Origin: Oceanospirillales bacterium
GTDB taxonomy: Bacteria; Pseudomonadota; Gammaproteobacteria; Pseudomonadales; Balneatricaceae
Assembly: GCA_018223185.1 (NCBI GenBank)
Contig: JAAEYW010000007.1
Location: 62,001-126,000 of the forward strand
Direction: 5' to 3'
Length of the DNA stretch: 64,000 nucleotides
Shown: piece after piece, positions 17,052 through 26,755 of the stretch
How the letters are laid out: the number at the start of each line of letters is the position of its first letter
Position numbering within the stretch: the stretch's first letter is position 1
Program-made: the position numbers and the translations under genes
Notes under the pieces: model-generated
What the model was told of the DNA's origin: nothing
What the model saw: the letters and a program-made list of their open reading frames with translations, nothing else
Database searches by the model: none

Positions 17052-17525
17052 CTAGCGGCCTATTCCTGCCATTGACCCGTTGGTCAGCTGTAGCAGATCA
17101 ACAGGTTTTAATTCGATCTCGAGCCCCCGCTTTCCGGCGCTGACGAAAATCGTTTCAAATTGACGGGCGGAATCATCCAGCAGGGTCGGCAACCTTTTTT
17201 TCTGTCCCAGAGGGCTTATCCCGCCCACCAGATAGCCGCTACTGCGTTGCGCCTGTTGCGGATCCGCCATGGTAAGCTTTTTGGCTTTCAAAGCACTCGA
17301 TGCGGCCTTAAGGTTCAACTGGCCCGACACAGGAACAATCGCAACGGCGAGCTGACGATTATCCCCATTGATTGCAACCAACAACGTTTTGTAAACCCGG
17401 TCCGGGCTAACATTAAGTGCAACCGATGCTTCTTCTCCATAAGAATCAGTTTTAGGGTCATGCTGGTATTCATGTACGCTAAAACTGATTTTTGCCTTTT
17501 TGGCCAGCTCAATTGCAGGAGTCAT
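17052..17525 (-). CDS. ybaK: Cys-tRNA(Pro) deacylase YbaK
   Basis: This 157-residue protein matches YbaK/EbsC: TPAIELAKK, then YGEEASVALNVSPDRVYKTLL with the family lysine, VPVSGQLNLKAASSALKAKK, and the closing YLVGGISPLGQKK block. The enzyme removes cysteine wrongly charged onto tRNA-Pro. Length and motif order are normal. Next to it (19 bp, same strand) is the CigR-like gene, which may be part of the same transcript. Confidence in the family is high; substrate as in E. coli YbaK is inferred. Confidence 0.92.
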   Translation of the reverse strand: MTPAIELAKKAKISFSVHEYQHDPKTDSYGEEASVALNVSPDRVYKTLLVAINGDNRQLAVAIVPVSGQLNLKAASSALKAKKLTMADPQQAQRSSGYLVGGISPLGQKKRLPTLLDDSARQFETIFVSAGKRGLEIELKPVDLLQLTNGSMAGIGR

Positions 17526-17543
17526 ACTATTCGTTATTTCTAG

Positions 17544-18095
17544 TTATTTCAAAACGCCAGTAGTATCAAGGATATCAATAACATCGATAACGGTTGCATC
17601 GCCTTCCAGCACTCTTACAACCTTATTACCTATGCGTCGATATTCCTCACCAGCTGCCCGGCCTAATTCCCGGTCCAGATCGTAAGGCAGACGCTCAGAG
17701 TGTCGATAGAGCTCACCATCCAGTACTTCGCCCGCAACGACTTTCTTCTCCCATCCAGGAGGTAACTGACCACCCCGGTCCAGCTTTTTCTGCAATCCCT
17801 GGGGCAGAGCGCGTTGCTTGTCTTTTCCTTTACCTCCGCCAGGGTTTACGTCCTTGCTGTCCCTCTCTTTGCTCTGATAGTACTCCTGAATACGCCGACG
17901 ATCCTCTCTGCTGATCTGCTCTGAATGCTTTTCCTGTTTCCGATGCTCATATTCTGAACCAGACTGCTGATGCTCAGCCCTTTGCTCGTTACGGTGCTCA
18001 CCATTACCTGCACTCTCCGGTTTTTTAGCCAATACAGACACCGGGACTGCGGCCAATGAAGTGGCTACAAGAAAAGTGATCATACCCTTACGCAT
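17544..18095 (-). CDS. CigR/RcnB-like exported protein
   Basis: This 183-residue protein has a Sec signal (about 1-23), a long hydrophilic, Glu/Arg/His/Gln-rich middle (about 30-90), then the conserved C-terminal domain with LPPGWEKKVVAGEVLDGELY and a KVVRVLEGDATVIDVIDIL ending. The C-terminal domain is of the RcnB type, seen in CigR, a small anti-virulence regulator of Salmonella. In marine bacteria the function is unknown. The gene starts 37 bp before a SYLF gene on the same strand and could belong to the same envelope set. Confidence 0.75.
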   Translation of the reverse strand: MRKGMITFLVATSLAAVPVSVLAKKPESAGNGEHRNEQRAEHQQSGSEYEHRKQEKHSEQISREDRRRIQEYYQSKERDSKDVNPGGGKGKDKQRALPQGLQKKLDRGGQLPPGWEKKVVAGEVLDGELYRHSERLPYDLDRELGRAAGEEYRRIGNKVVRVLEGDATVIDVIDILDTTGVLK

Positions 18096-18132
18096 AAGAA
18101 GCTCCTGCCTGAAACTAAGTTATTAAGTCCTG

Positions 18133-18672
18133 CTATCGGTCAATCCGGGTTATCTTCGAACCCTCAATGCTGAGATTATACATCAATCCCTTATTGGAAA
18201 AGATAAAACCGATAATAGGCTGCTGAACCGTATTTGAATCGATCTTCCCCCCTGCGCCAACAGTCGCAAGAGCAACACTGCCATCGACCCCGGCTTCCCA
18301 GCCATCACTTTTTCGAAATTGCTCAAGCGCCTTATGGGTCATAAACAGCAGAATCTCTGATTTAATCTGAGCTCCCAGCTGAAAGCCTATAGACGCTGAT
18401 GCCACATTATAATAAGCCGCTGTTTTACCGCCAACCCTCAGCGCGCCTTCGCCATATTCGCCACCGATACCGATTCCCGCTTTAATCACATCAGGGAAGA
18501 CCAGCACCCCCACAGCTTTGCCTGCAAGCTCTTTTCCTGCCGGACTGTGACGATAAAACTCTTTCAGAGCCTGATTCACTTTCGCATCAATCTCTTGTGC
18601 AGAGGCGGCACTTGAACTATCCGGCATAAAAGCCAGAAGGGATACGGTGAACAAAAAAGTCATTATTTTCAT
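18133..18672 (-). CDS. SYLF (YSC84)-domain exported protein
   Basis: The annotated start is the ATG at 18672, because a clean signal peptide (MKIMTFLFTVSLLAF...SSSA) follows and GGGAG is about 7 nt upstream; the longer frame from 18753 lacks both. The rest is a SYLF/YSC84 domain (GVLVFPDVIKAGIGIGGEYGEGALRVGG, then VGAGGKIDSNTV). The family binds lipids or actin in eukaryotes. Bacterial members are periplasmic or outer-membrane proteins of unknown function. A DUF3820 gene lies upstream on the same strand. Confidence 0.85.
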   Translation of the reverse strand: MKIMTFLFTVSLLAFMPDSSSAASAQEIDAKVNQALKEFYRHSPAGKELAGKAVGVLVFPDVIKAGIGIGGEYGEGALRVGGKTAAYYNVASASIGFQLGAQIKSEILLFMTHKALEQFRKSDGWEAGVDGSVALATVGAGGKIDSNTVQQPIIGFIFSNKGLMYNLSIEGSKITRIDR

Positions 18673-18762
18673 CGGAAACTCCCTGAATATATCTGGAAGA
18701 AAATATGGGCTACAACCCCAGACGCAGCAACCACGCCCAGACTGAAGCTGCATTCAGAAACA

Positions 18763-18987
18763 TCATTTATGCGAACTCGTCAACGGCCTGAGAACATCCT
18801 CCAGGCCATTGAGTTTAACCTCATAAAGAATCTGCAGCAGAATTCCCAGCTCGCCCTCCGGAAACCCCTTACCCGCAAACCACACCAGATAGGGCTCAGG
18901 AAGATTCATCAGAATTCGCCCTTTATATTTACCAAAAGGCATCGGCATATTGGCAAGTTTAACCAAACGTTGCGGTGTAATTTCCAT
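18763..18987 (-). CDS. DUF3820 family protein
   Basis: This 74-residue protein matches DUF3820: MPFGKYKGRILMNLPEPYLVWFAGKGFPEGELGILLQILYEVKLNGL. The family has no experimental function, and small, compact members are common in proteobacteria. No transmembrane part. A SYLF gene follows 91 bp downstream on the same strand. Confidence 0.88.
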   Translation of the reverse strand: MEITPQRLVKLANMPMPFGKYKGRILMNLPEPYLVWFAGKGFPEGELGILLQILYEVKLNGLEDVLRPLTSSHK

Positions 18988-19146
18988 TGATCTCCTGATC
19001 AGGCAAAATTCTAATGGCTGAATTCTACTACACTATAGTAAATATAAGATCTGCCAACAGCTCTTTTACTGGCAATAAGCGATTCTGAGCTTTGACAAGC
19101 TTTGAGCGGGGTTACTTAGAATAGTCTGATTCCGGATAGCCATACG

Positions 19147-20448
19147 ATGACTTCAACCCAGCAGCTGACTGACAAACAATGCGACCGGTTTCTCACCGCA
19201 GTTCTTAGTGTTACCACTGCAGCAGTCTTCTTCAGTGGCAGCGCAAAGGTATTTATCAGTCTGTTACAGGTATCAACTTTCGAAATCATCTTTATCACAT
19301 GTGCGCTGTTTTTCCTGCTCCGCCAAGGCTGCCGTTTGCGGCTACAAATACCTTCTTACATTCTGATTTTAACCCTGCTTTTTTTATCTATACCGACGCT
19401 GGCGGCACTTGATAGCTGGTATTCCGAACACCCCCTTGCCGATTTTTCAGTGATTAAAACAGCCTCTCTATACATCCATATTCTCTACCTTCTGGTGCTT
19501 TTAACGTTCCTCAGGGTCTCCGCATACGGCGTCGTTTTTTTCTGTTATACGTTGTTGATTTCAAGTTCTGTTATCGCCCTGCTCTATTATTTTTACGCCC
19601 TGATTCTTGAGGTCGGGCCTGACTATATGATCAAAAATGCATTGTTTGCGGCCAATATTCGCCATACGGGTTTTACCGTGAGTGCAGCCACGCTGACCTC
19701 AGCCACGTTGCTTCTGATGCATGACAGCAGCCGGGTTAAAAAAATCGCACTGAACTTTGCCTTTATTCTCAATTTCAGCTTTCTGATCTGGCTTGGCAGC
19801 AGGACAGGATTCGTAGTGACCGTAACCGGGCTGGTCATACTGGTTATAGTCGCAAGCAGAAAAGATCTCCCTCATATTGGCAAGAGATTGTTGTTCTCAG
19901 CATGCCTGTCAACACTACTCGCAACCATCAGCTCGGTTTACGACTGGAACGGGCCCAATCGGATCCAGCACCAGTTTCAGACAGTCGAAGCCGCGCAGCT
20001 GTCGCAGGATTCTGTCCCTGACTTATCTAACGGGCGTGTCACGTTGTGGCAAAATGCACTCAATGCAGGAAAAGAATCAGTCTGGTTTGGCAAAGGTATG
20101 GAGGCCTGGTTTATTCACACCGGAGGAGACAGCAAACAATTCCTGCACCCTCATAACAGCCTTATTCAACTGTTTATGGAAACAGGTTTAGTCGGCCTTG
20201 TGATAGCGCTATTGTTATTTGCAGCGCTATGCCGACAGATCTTCTATAGTGTCAGACTCTGTCAGGATGATGCGCTGCTGCATGCGTTAACGGCTGCACT
20301 GATCATATTCAGCCTTGTTCTCCTGAGTCTCACCTCAGGGGCACTTTATTTTGCCCAACCTCTGTTCTTATTGTCTGCAGCGATTGCAATCCTGCTCTCG
20401 TTACAGGAAAGTAACAGCTTACATAACGCTGGCAATACTCATACCTGA
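19147..20448 (+). CDS. O-antigen ligase / Wzy-family membrane protein
   Basis: This 433-residue protein is almost wholly hydrophobic with about ten to twelve membrane segments. The large periplasmic loop contains NGRVTLWQNALNAGKESVWFGKG and HPHNSLIQLFMETGLVG, the characteristic region of Wzy/WaaL proteins. The family either ligates O-antigen to the lipid A core or polymerises O-units. No glycosyltransferase cluster is next to it, so it is probably the cell's ligase or an orphan. The next gene (MOSC) is 20 bp further on the same strand, although their roles differ. Confidence 0.85.
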   Translation: MTSTQQLTDKQCDRFLTAVLSVTTAAVFFSGSAKVFISLLQVSTFEIIFITCALFFLLRQGCRLRLQIPSYILILTLLFLSIPTLAALDSWYSEHPLADFSVIKTASLYIHILYLLVLLTFLRVSAYGVVFFCYTLLISSSVIALLYYFYALILEVGPDYMIKNALFAANIRHTGFTVSAATLTSATLLLMHDSSRVKKIALNFAFILNFSFLIWLGSRTGFVVTVTGLVILVIVASRKDLPHIGKRLLFSACLSTLLATISSVYDWNGPNRIQHQFQTVEAAQLSQDSVPDLSNGRVTLWQNALNAGKESVWFGKGMEAWFIHTGGDSKQFLHPHNSLIQLFMETGLVGLVIALLLFAALCRQIFYSVRLCQDDALLHALTAALIIFSLVLLSLTSGALYFAQPLFLLSAAIAILLSLQESNSLHNAGNTHT

Positions 20449-20467
20449 CCCAAGAACATAAACAACA

Positions 20468-21313
20468 ATGCACTCACACCTATCCGATATAATTGTTTAT
20501 CCAATTAAGTCTACAGCTGGTTTACATCTGTCCCGCGCCACAGTAAGCCGTTTCGGTCTGGAATTTGACCGGCGCTTTGTGCTGTGCACAACTGAGGGAA
20601 AATTCTTAACCGCGCGTACCCGACCTCAGTTACTTCATATCAGGGTCTCGCTAACAGCCAGGGGGCTGATCGTTTCGGCACCGGGTCAAACTGATCTGCA
20701 ATTGAAATACCACGAATTCAGCAGCCATTATCAAACCGTCTCTGTATGGAAGGATCATATTGAAGCACAGCACTGCTCCGGCATCGCTGATCGCTGGTTC
20801 AGTGACTATCTTGGTCAGGAGTGCCGGTTACTCTTTTTTGGTACTGACTCAAACCGGCCACTGAAACACTTCCCACAACATCAGACAGCATTTGCCGATG
20901 GTTATCCGCTGTTACTGATCTCGCAAGCATCTCTTGCAGACCTCAGCAGCCGCTGCAGCAATCCGGTTCAGATGAACCAGATGCGCCCCAATCTCGTTGT
21001 CCACGGCACCGCCGCCTATGAAGAAGACCAGTGGAAAAAGATAAGAATCGGCACGGCCGAATTTGCCATCGTTAAACCCTGCGGCCGCTGCATCCTTACC
21101 ACTACCAATCCGACAACGCTGGAACGCAATCCTGATCGTGAGCCACTGAGTGTGTTAAAGCGATACCGTAAAGGCAGTGATGGTGAAGCCCATTTCGGCC
21201 AGAATATGATCCCGCTGAACAACGGCATCATCAGTGTGAATGACCCGGTAGAAATATTAGAGACCGGTCAGCCTGAAAAATACCGGTCTGATCTCGAATA
21301 CCGGGCTAAATAG
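20468..21313 (+). CDS. MOSC domain protein (YcbX-like)
   Basis: This 281-residue protein has the N-terminal MOSC beta-barrel (YPIKSTAGLHLSRATVSRFGLEFDRRF) followed by the MOSC domain, with the conserved Cys in FAIVKPCGRCILTTTNP. MOSC enzymes carry the molybdenum cofactor and reduce N-hydroxylated compounds or sulfurate the cofactor. It lacks the ferredoxin domain of full-length YcbX. It starts 20 bp after the ligase-like gene and its ribosome site is poor. It converges with tmcA with 13 bp between stops. Confidence 0.85.
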   Translation: MHSHLSDIIVYPIKSTAGLHLSRATVSRFGLEFDRRFVLCTTEGKFLTARTRPQLLHIRVSLTARGLIVSAPGQTDLQLKYHEFSSHYQTVSVWKDHIEAQHCSGIADRWFSDYLGQECRLLFFGTDSNRPLKHFPQHQTAFADGYPLLLISQASLADLSSRCSNPVQMNQMRPNLVVHGTAAYEEDQWKKIRIGTAEFAIVKPCGRCILTTTNPTTLERNPDREPLSVLKRYRKGSDGEAHFGQNMIPLNNGIISVNDPVEILETGQPEKYRSDLEYRAK

Positions 21314-21326
21314 TGCAATGGATCGC

Positions 21327-23297
21327 TCATAGCACTAATACATCAAGCAGCTCTCGACTGATTAGCCCCGTTTCTGAAGCAGATAACCGTTGCAGTTGCA
21401 GCCTGGCTTTTTCGGTACCTTTCTGCTGCAACAACACTCCGGCGGTGGAGATTCCCCGCAACAAAACGGCGGCATGAGTTCCGCTGACTTTATCCCGGTT
21501 ATGGCCAAGCCGCTGCAGTCGTAAACCAAACTGCTGCCAGAAACATAACAGATCAGCCGTTACCCCAAAGCTGGTACCTAACCAGTCGATACCGGAACAG
21601 CCCTGTTCGATCGCCTGCAACAGTGCACTACCAATACCACGACGCTGCAGCTGAGGGTGCACCGCGATACGCATTATCCGAACTCCACGACACTCTGCCG
21701 CTTCCGGTATATGACAATGAGCCAGCAGAGTCTGAGGAATCAACTGACCTTTCGGCCGCCGGGAGCCAGCCATTATCGCCTCGGCCAGGTCTCTGTTAAT
21801 CGGTCCCTCATACGCCAGCAGCACGGTTGCGACCAGCTGAGACTCGTCCTCACTCCCGATAAACCCCGCCCACACCTCAATATTAGGGCTATCGAGAAGT
21901 ATACGAAGATCGCCGGGCGTGGTCCTGTAATGCGCCAGAATCAGCAGCCCAAAAAGCTGCTTCAGCATTTCGTTATCGGCTACCAGCTGATCACGGTCCA
22001 GTTTTCTGAAACGGACAGCAGCACTGTCCCGCGGACAAAAGCTCAGAGTTGCAGGCTCGGCATCCAGCAACAGTGCCTGATAGGTAAATCGCTCCAGAGG
22101 ATCATCTTCAGCCCAGCGCACCGGCTGCTGCATAGTAAGCAGCTGCCGTTCAGGGACAATGCGGTCAAGATAGGGCATAAAACGCACTGCAAACCCCTGC
22201 CCGGTCCCCTCATAGCCATGCAGCGTTGAGGCGAAGATAACCCGCCGATACTCCAGCAGGCCTAACAATACCGGCGCGGGGATAGCGGCGGCTTCATCAA
22301 TAAGTAACAGGTCGGCCTCTGGTTGCTGCTGCAACAATTGATCGGGAAGCATAAACCTTAACCGGTTCCGACCAAAGACCCAGCAATCCCTTTGATGCTC
22401 CAGCAGGCCAGCGGGTAACAACGTCTCCAGCATCGTTATAACCGACTGCACAGCCCCCCTGGATGGCGCCGTTAATATAATCTCAACGTGGCCATTAATG
22501 TCACCAGAACACTCAGCATCAGTGCTTTTCCAGACATCTCCTGTTTCAGCTAAACCCCTTTTCATGATTACCGCGGAGAGGATTCCCAGCGCGGCACTTT
22601 TCCCCCGCCCCCGGTCGGCGGTGAGCACCAGCACGGCCCTTGGTTGCCGGAAAAGACCAAGACACCGTTTAACCGTCTCTTCCTGATCCACGGTTTTGAA
22701 GGGTATAGCAACAGGAGAGATTTCCAACGCCCCCTGACCATCAGAATGGGGCTCCGGGGTCGTTGCAGTGGTTAATGATGAAAGGTCCGGTAACGGTTGC
22801 CCCTCAGCTAACTGAATCAGATCAGCATCAGTCGCAATAACGTTCTGCAGGTGGCGGATAAAACGACGGCCAACATCAGCCGTACGGAAAGGCTCCACGG
22901 CGATATGGTCATACTCCGGATCATTAAAAAGTTGCCATGCTGATACAGGAGGGGTGATCAGAACAAAAATCCCCCCTGCCACCAGTGTGCCAGCCACCTG
23001 ACCAAAACCATTGGGGTTAAAACCGCTCCAGCAATCAAACAGAATACAATCGTTTTCCTGCCCCAGCAGTTGATGAGTCTGTTTCGCACTGATTGGTTTA
23101 AAAGGCGCAGGCGGTACCAGACCAACCCCGGCATCACCAATCCAGACTATACGGGCAGAAGGGTAAGTCAGGCCTGAAATCTGTTGCTGACACCACTCGC
23201 GACGACCGCTGAGCAGCAAAAGTTGCCGGTGCCCCCGCTGCTGAATATTCTTCAGTGCAGACACAATTATTTCGTACACCGGCTGTATGCTGTTCAC
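21327..23297 (-). CDS. tmcA: tRNA(Met) cytidine acetyltransferase TmcA
   Basis: The domain order is that of TmcA: an N-terminal module (about 1-190), a RecA/helicase domain with ATP-binding LVLTADRGRGKSAALG at about 230, an Asp-containing LLIDEAAAIPAPVL Walker B, and a GNAT acetyltransferase domain with VRIMRIAVHPQLQRRGIGSALLQ. It acetylates the wobble cytidine of elongator tRNA-Met using acetyl-CoA and ATP. I chose the GTG at 23297 because AAGGA lies 7 nt upstream; the frame is open to a GTG at 23318 without a site. Length (656 residues) fits. Confidence 0.94.
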   Translation of the reverse strand: MNSIQPVYEIIVSALKNIQQRGHRQLLLLSGRREWCQQQISGLTYPSARIVWIGDAGVGLVPPAPFKPISAKQTHQLLGQENDCILFDCWSGFNPNGFGQVAGTLVAGGIFVLITPPVSAWQLFNDPEYDHIAVEPFRTADVGRRFIRHLQNVIATDADLIQLAEGQPLPDLSSLTTATTPEPHSDGQGALEISPVAIPFKTVDQEETVKRCLGLFRQPRAVLVLTADRGRGKSAALGILSAVIMKRGLAETGDVWKSTDAECSGDINGHVEIILTAPSRGAVQSVITMLETLLPAGLLEHQRDCWVFGRNRLRFMLPDQLLQQQPEADLLLIDEAAAIPAPVLLGLLEYRRVIFASTLHGYEGTGQGFAVRFMPYLDRIVPERQLLTMQQPVRWAEDDPLERFTYQALLLDAEPATLSFCPRDSAAVRFRKLDRDQLVADNEMLKQLFGLLILAHYRTTPGDLRILLDSPNIEVWAGFIGSEDESQLVATVLLAYEGPINRDLAEAIMAGSRRPKGQLIPQTLLAHCHIPEAAECRGVRIMRIAVHPQLQRRGIGSALLQAIEQGCSGIDWLGTSFGVTADLLCFWQQFGLRLQRLGHNRDKVSGTHAAVLLRGISTAGVLLQQKGTEKARLQLQRLSASETGLISRELLDVLVL

Positions 23298-23440
23298 TGT
23301 TCTATCCTTATACTTCACCTGGGTTGAATTTTACACGGTCTGTGTGTCAGGGTATAAGGGAAACCGGAGAAACATTGTATGGAGTCGATCTCAGCATCAT
23401 GAAAATAAAACACCGTTTTTTGAAGTCATGGGGATAACAG

Positions 23441-24859
23441 ATGCGCTCTGACTTATGCCTTGTCATGGATCAGGGTAGCCATAGTAGCCGGGCGATGGTT
23501 TTTGATCGCAGTGGTAATTGCCTCAGCCAGGGACAAGTACAGGTAAAAACCCGGTTTACACAACCCAACCGCGCTGAACAACAACCTGACGATATCGTTA
23601 TATCCCTGAAACGGGCGGCACTGGAAGCGGTCAGTAAACTGAAACGCGAAGACCGCTCTAAGCTCAGAACTGCAGCCCTGATAACACAACGTTCCAGCAT
23701 GCTCTGCTGGGACGCAGATAACGGCAAGCCGCTGACTCCGATAATCAGCTGGCAAGACCGGCGGGGCTTTCATTACATTGATGATCTGATGCCCCTGGCA
23801 AGCATGCTACGCCAGTTAACAGGCCTCTATCCCAATGCCCATCTGCCCGCGTCTAAACTGCGCTGGTGTATGGAACATATGACCTTTAATACCGCTAAAC
23901 ACCGTGTCCGCGGAGGTCCTGTTGCCGCCTGGCTTATCAAGCAGCTGGTGCATGAGCAACCCGATCTGATTGACGGCGTGACTGCGGCCAGAACAATGCT
24001 TTTCTCTCTGAAAGACCGAGACTGGCATCCCGAACTTCTGGACCTTTTTAAACTACCTGATTCACTTCTGCCAAAAGTTCGCCCGAGCAAATACAATTTT
24101 GGTACGCTGAAGCTCCCCGGTTTAAGCCTGCCCCTCAACTTTGTCAGCGGCGATCAGGCCGCGGCACTTTTTGCGTTTGGCGAACCGTCACAGGATAACC
24201 TCTATATAAACCTGGGCAGCGGCGGCTTTATGAACCGGGTACTGAGCGAACGGGGGCTCCATCCTCAGGAACGGATTCTGCACCACTTGATCCTCTCAGA
24301 TAAACAGCCTCTTTACAGTGCTGAAGCCACCATCAATGGCGCGGCAAACGCCCTGGACTGGGCATTTAATATCTGTCGTCCGGACACTCATGATATCGAT
24401 AGCTGGGCAGAAAAATGCACTGATCCGCCGCTGTTTATGAATATGGTGGGGGGAGTAGGATCGCCGTACTGGCAATCACTGGAACGACCCTGCTGGATCA
24501 ACGACTGTAACGATCCTGAAGCCCGTCTGGTTGCCGTAATGGAGAGTATTGTTTTCCTGATATACCGAAACATCAAAGCGATGTCGTCACTCCCTCCCGC
24601 AAAGCAGATCATCATTGGCGGGGGGATCAGCCGACTCAACTCCCTCTGTCAGCGAGTTGCTGATCTGAGCGGCCTGCCAGTGCAGCGCTATGAGCAACAA
24701 GAGATCACGTCCCTGGGTGCCGCCTGGCAGGTATTACCTAACAGTGTCCGGGATATACAGCCAGAAAAAACCTTTCATCCTGAAGCGAATGAGCGATTAG
24801 AGCAGCGCTACCAGTCCTGGCTGGAAGCATTTCATGATCATCTGAGCTCACTTGAATAA
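23441..24859 (+). CDS. FGGY-family carbohydrate kinase
   Basis: This 472-residue protein has the FGGY fold: an N-terminal phosphate-binding DQGSHSSRAMVFDRSG and a second half with NLGSGGFMNRV, the hinge SAEATINGAANALDWAF, and KQIIIGGGISRLNSLCQRVADLSGLPVQ near the end. FGGY kinases use ATP to phosphorylate glycerol, xylulose, gluconate and others. This one is most like the glycerol/FGGY type but its substrate is uncertain. GGGGA precedes the ATG. A GDPD gene converges directly, sharing the stop-end boundary (24859/24860), so a glycerol link is plausible but inferred. Confidence 0.85.
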   Translation: MRSDLCLVMDQGSHSSRAMVFDRSGNCLSQGQVQVKTRFTQPNRAEQQPDDIVISLKRAALEAVSKLKREDRSKLRTAALITQRSSMLCWDADNGKPLTPIISWQDRRGFHYIDDLMPLASMLRQLTGLYPNAHLPASKLRWCMEHMTFNTAKHRVRGGPVAAWLIKQLVHEQPDLIDGVTAARTMLFSLKDRDWHPELLDLFKLPDSLLPKVRPSKYNFGTLKLPGLSLPLNFVSGDQAAALFAFGEPSQDNLYINLGSGGFMNRVLSERGLHPQERILHHLILSDKQPLYSAEATINGAANALDWAFNICRPDTHDIDSWAEKCTDPPLFMNMVGGVGSPYWQSLERPCWINDCNDPEARLVAVMESIVFLIYRNIKAMSSLPPAKQIIIGGGISRLNSLCQRVADLSGLPVQRYEQQEITSLGAAWQVLPNSVRDIQPEKTFHPEANERLEQRYQSWLEAFHDHLSSLE

Positions 24860-25666
24860 CTAATCCTGACTCAGAGCCCGGCGCATAGGGGAGATCGAAA
24901 ATGTTTCAATCAGATCGGCTCCCCGGGCAAAAAGAGTACGGGCAAGTTCAGCATCCGCTACTTCATACAACACCACACTGACCTCTGGCCAGCCACGCTT
25001 TTCAGCGGGAAGATCAACTTTACGCAAACAGGTATAGTTGAGAATCAGGTAGTGCGGCGGCCGGATAAAACTCTGCCACCAGCCGCTGTCCGGAAACTGA
25101 TCCGACACCCACCCAGCCTGCCAGCCATCCGAAAGCACCCGGTCAACCAGAGCCCGGGAGTAGCTGATCAGCACCACCTGTGACTTAACCAGCGCTAACA
25201 GAGGCAACGACCTTTCCACGCAGCTCTCAACCCCGAATGTTTCGATTGCCACCCGCTTGAACTCAACAAAAAAGGTGACCTCAGGGTAGTGCAACATCAG
25301 ATTTACCAGATGCTGAAGATGGGAGATCGGCTCATCTTCAAAGCGATCACTAAACGCCACGGGGTTATGCAGGCTATAGCGTTCTAACTCATCATAGGTC
25401 AGTAGCTGAATTTTATTATCTGCACCGGAAAGTCGCGCCATATCACGATCATGATAAAGTACCGGCTCAAGATCAGCGGTCAGCTGGATATCCACTTCAA
25501 CAAACTTCGCTCCGCTGGCGAGAGCTCTTTCAATCGCCAACAAAGAGTTTTCCGGATAACGGGATGCGTAGCCCCGATGAGCCACCAGCCGGTCAGCGAG
25601 ACAGGTTGTGGGACGGCTGTCAGAATCGGTTTCATATTTTTCGGAACGATCAGATAGATTACTCAC
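24860..25666 (-). CDS. Glycerophosphodiester phosphodiesterase (GDPD) family protein
   Basis: This 268-residue protein has the GDPD motifs: VAHRGYASRYPENSLLAI (catalytic His), FVEVDIQLTADLEPVLYHDRDMARLSG (metal-binding Glu/Asp and second His), and VEFKRV further on. No signal peptide, so it is probably cytoplasmic. It releases glycerol-3-phosphate from glycerophosphodiesters. The convergent neighbour is an FGGY kinase. An N-terminal polar stretch of about 25 residues precedes the conserved domain, so the start could be further in. Confidence 0.9.
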   Translation of the reverse strand: MSNLSDRSEKYETDSDSRPTTCLADRLVAHRGYASRYPENSLLAIERALASGAKFVEVDIQLTADLEPVLYHDRDMARLSGADNKIQLLTYDELERYSLHNPVAFSDRFEDEPISHLQHLVNLMLHYPEVTFFVEFKRVAIETFGVESCVERSLPLLALVKSQVVLISYSRALVDRVLSDGWQAGWVSDQFPDSGWWQSFIRPPHYLILNYTCLRKVDLPAEKRGWPEVSVVLYEVADAELARTLFARGADLIETFSISPMRRALSQD

Positions 25667-25689
25667 GGTTGCCTCTGCGCCGCAAAATA

Positions 25690-25710
25690 AAGCCTGCAGA
25701 AAGCAGGCTT
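25690..25710 (-). terminator. Terminator of the GGDEF-like gene
   Basis: AAGCCTGC / GCAGGCTT stem. On the minus strand it is followed by TATTTT, downstream of the gene at 25724. Confidence 0.75.
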
Positions 25711-25723
25711 AGCAGAAAAAAGT

Positions 25724-26686
25724 CTAGTTAGAAAAGGTGACAGAAATATCGAGAGGATCTTCTGTTATGGCCCGTACCAGCCCACCACCGTTATGGATCG
25801 CCTCGTTAAGAGCAGCTTCGGTCTGTGCCAGAATATAGTCGGCGGTCAGTAGAGCAGAAGGTTGCATCGTACTGGTTCCGATACTGACACTCAGCTTATG
25901 CCCCGCAAGTTCAATATCATTGATGTCACGACAGAGCCGGTCAGCCAGCACCGGCGATTGCTCATTGGTTGCCGGTAACAACATGGCAAAGCGGCTGGTG
26001 TCTATCCGGGCCACCAGATCCCCGGGGCGTGAAATGGCACTTTTCAGCACTTCAGCAACCAAACACGCCTGCTGATCAGAAAAACCGTCCGGGAGCTGTT
26101 CAGTTTCAAATTTATCAAGCTCAATCAGCATAAGCGTTAACGGACTGAACTCCCTGACCGCTCTGCGACATTCCGTCGACAGAACCTGATTAAAGTGTCG
26201 TCCATTGGCCAACCCTGTCTGTTCATCAGTCACAGCAACCGAAGCAAGCTTTTCCTGGCTGCGTTTTAGCTCAACATCCTTCGATTCAAGCACCTTACGA
26301 AGGTGCCGGGCACGCACGGCTGTGTTGATGCCCATTCCCAGTACCACAAAGCTCAGTACACCGCCCATCAGAGCAATAAACAGAGGCAGATAGGTGTGAT
26401 AACTATCAACGATCGGGTTCGCCAGACGATAAAAATCCTCCTCAGTGAGTTCCTTCTGCGGGCCATACACAGACCAGAGCGTATCAATATCTTTAGCCTT
26501 ACCCGCCTCCTCATAATCTACCTGATCGACCCTGTGCTCTATAGCCAGCCGAATAGCCTGAACAGCAACCCGCTCTTCATAGGAACGAATACCGATAAAT
26601 AAGGCTATAAAAACCAGAATTGAAACCACCAGAATTACAATTGTCTGAATCCGGCTGCGGATTTCAGTCTGCCTGGTATCTATCAC
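25724..26686 (-). CDS. Membrane protein with a degenerate GGDEF domain
   Basis: This 320-residue protein has membrane segments at about 15-33 and 99-121, a small periplasmic domain between, a short coiled coil, and a GGDEF-type domain (about 150-310). The fold marks are kept (DEQTGLANGRHFNQVL; LSVSIGTSTM), but the active-site motif reads RIDTSRFAML where RxGGDEFxxL is expected. The two glycines and both acidic residues are missing, so diguanylate cyclase activity is very unlikely. It may act as a GTP or c-di-GMP binding effector or a structural partner. Two cyclic-di-GMP-type proteins elsewhere in the window are the EAL/HDOD and PAS-GGDEF genes. Confidence 0.85.
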   Translation of the reverse strand: MIDTRQTEIRSRIQTIVILVVSILVFIALFIGIRSYEERVAVQAIRLAIEHRVDQVDYEEAGKAKDIDTLWSVYGPQKELTEEDFYRLANPIVDSYHTYLPLFIALMGGVLSFVVLGMGINTAVRARHLRKVLESKDVELKRSQEKLASVAVTDEQTGLANGRHFNQVLSTECRRAVREFSPLTLMLIELDKFETEQLPDGFSDQQACLVAEVLKSAISRPGDLVARIDTSRFAMLLPATNEQSPVLADRLCRDINDIELAGHKLSVSIGTSTMQPSALLTADYILAQTEAALNEAIHNGGGLVRAITEDPLDISVTFSN

Positions 26687-26755
26687 CTTCTCATTCCTTC
26701 AATGACACCCATGTTTCTGTTTAGTAAATACTTTTTTGTGGATTGATGCAAATAT

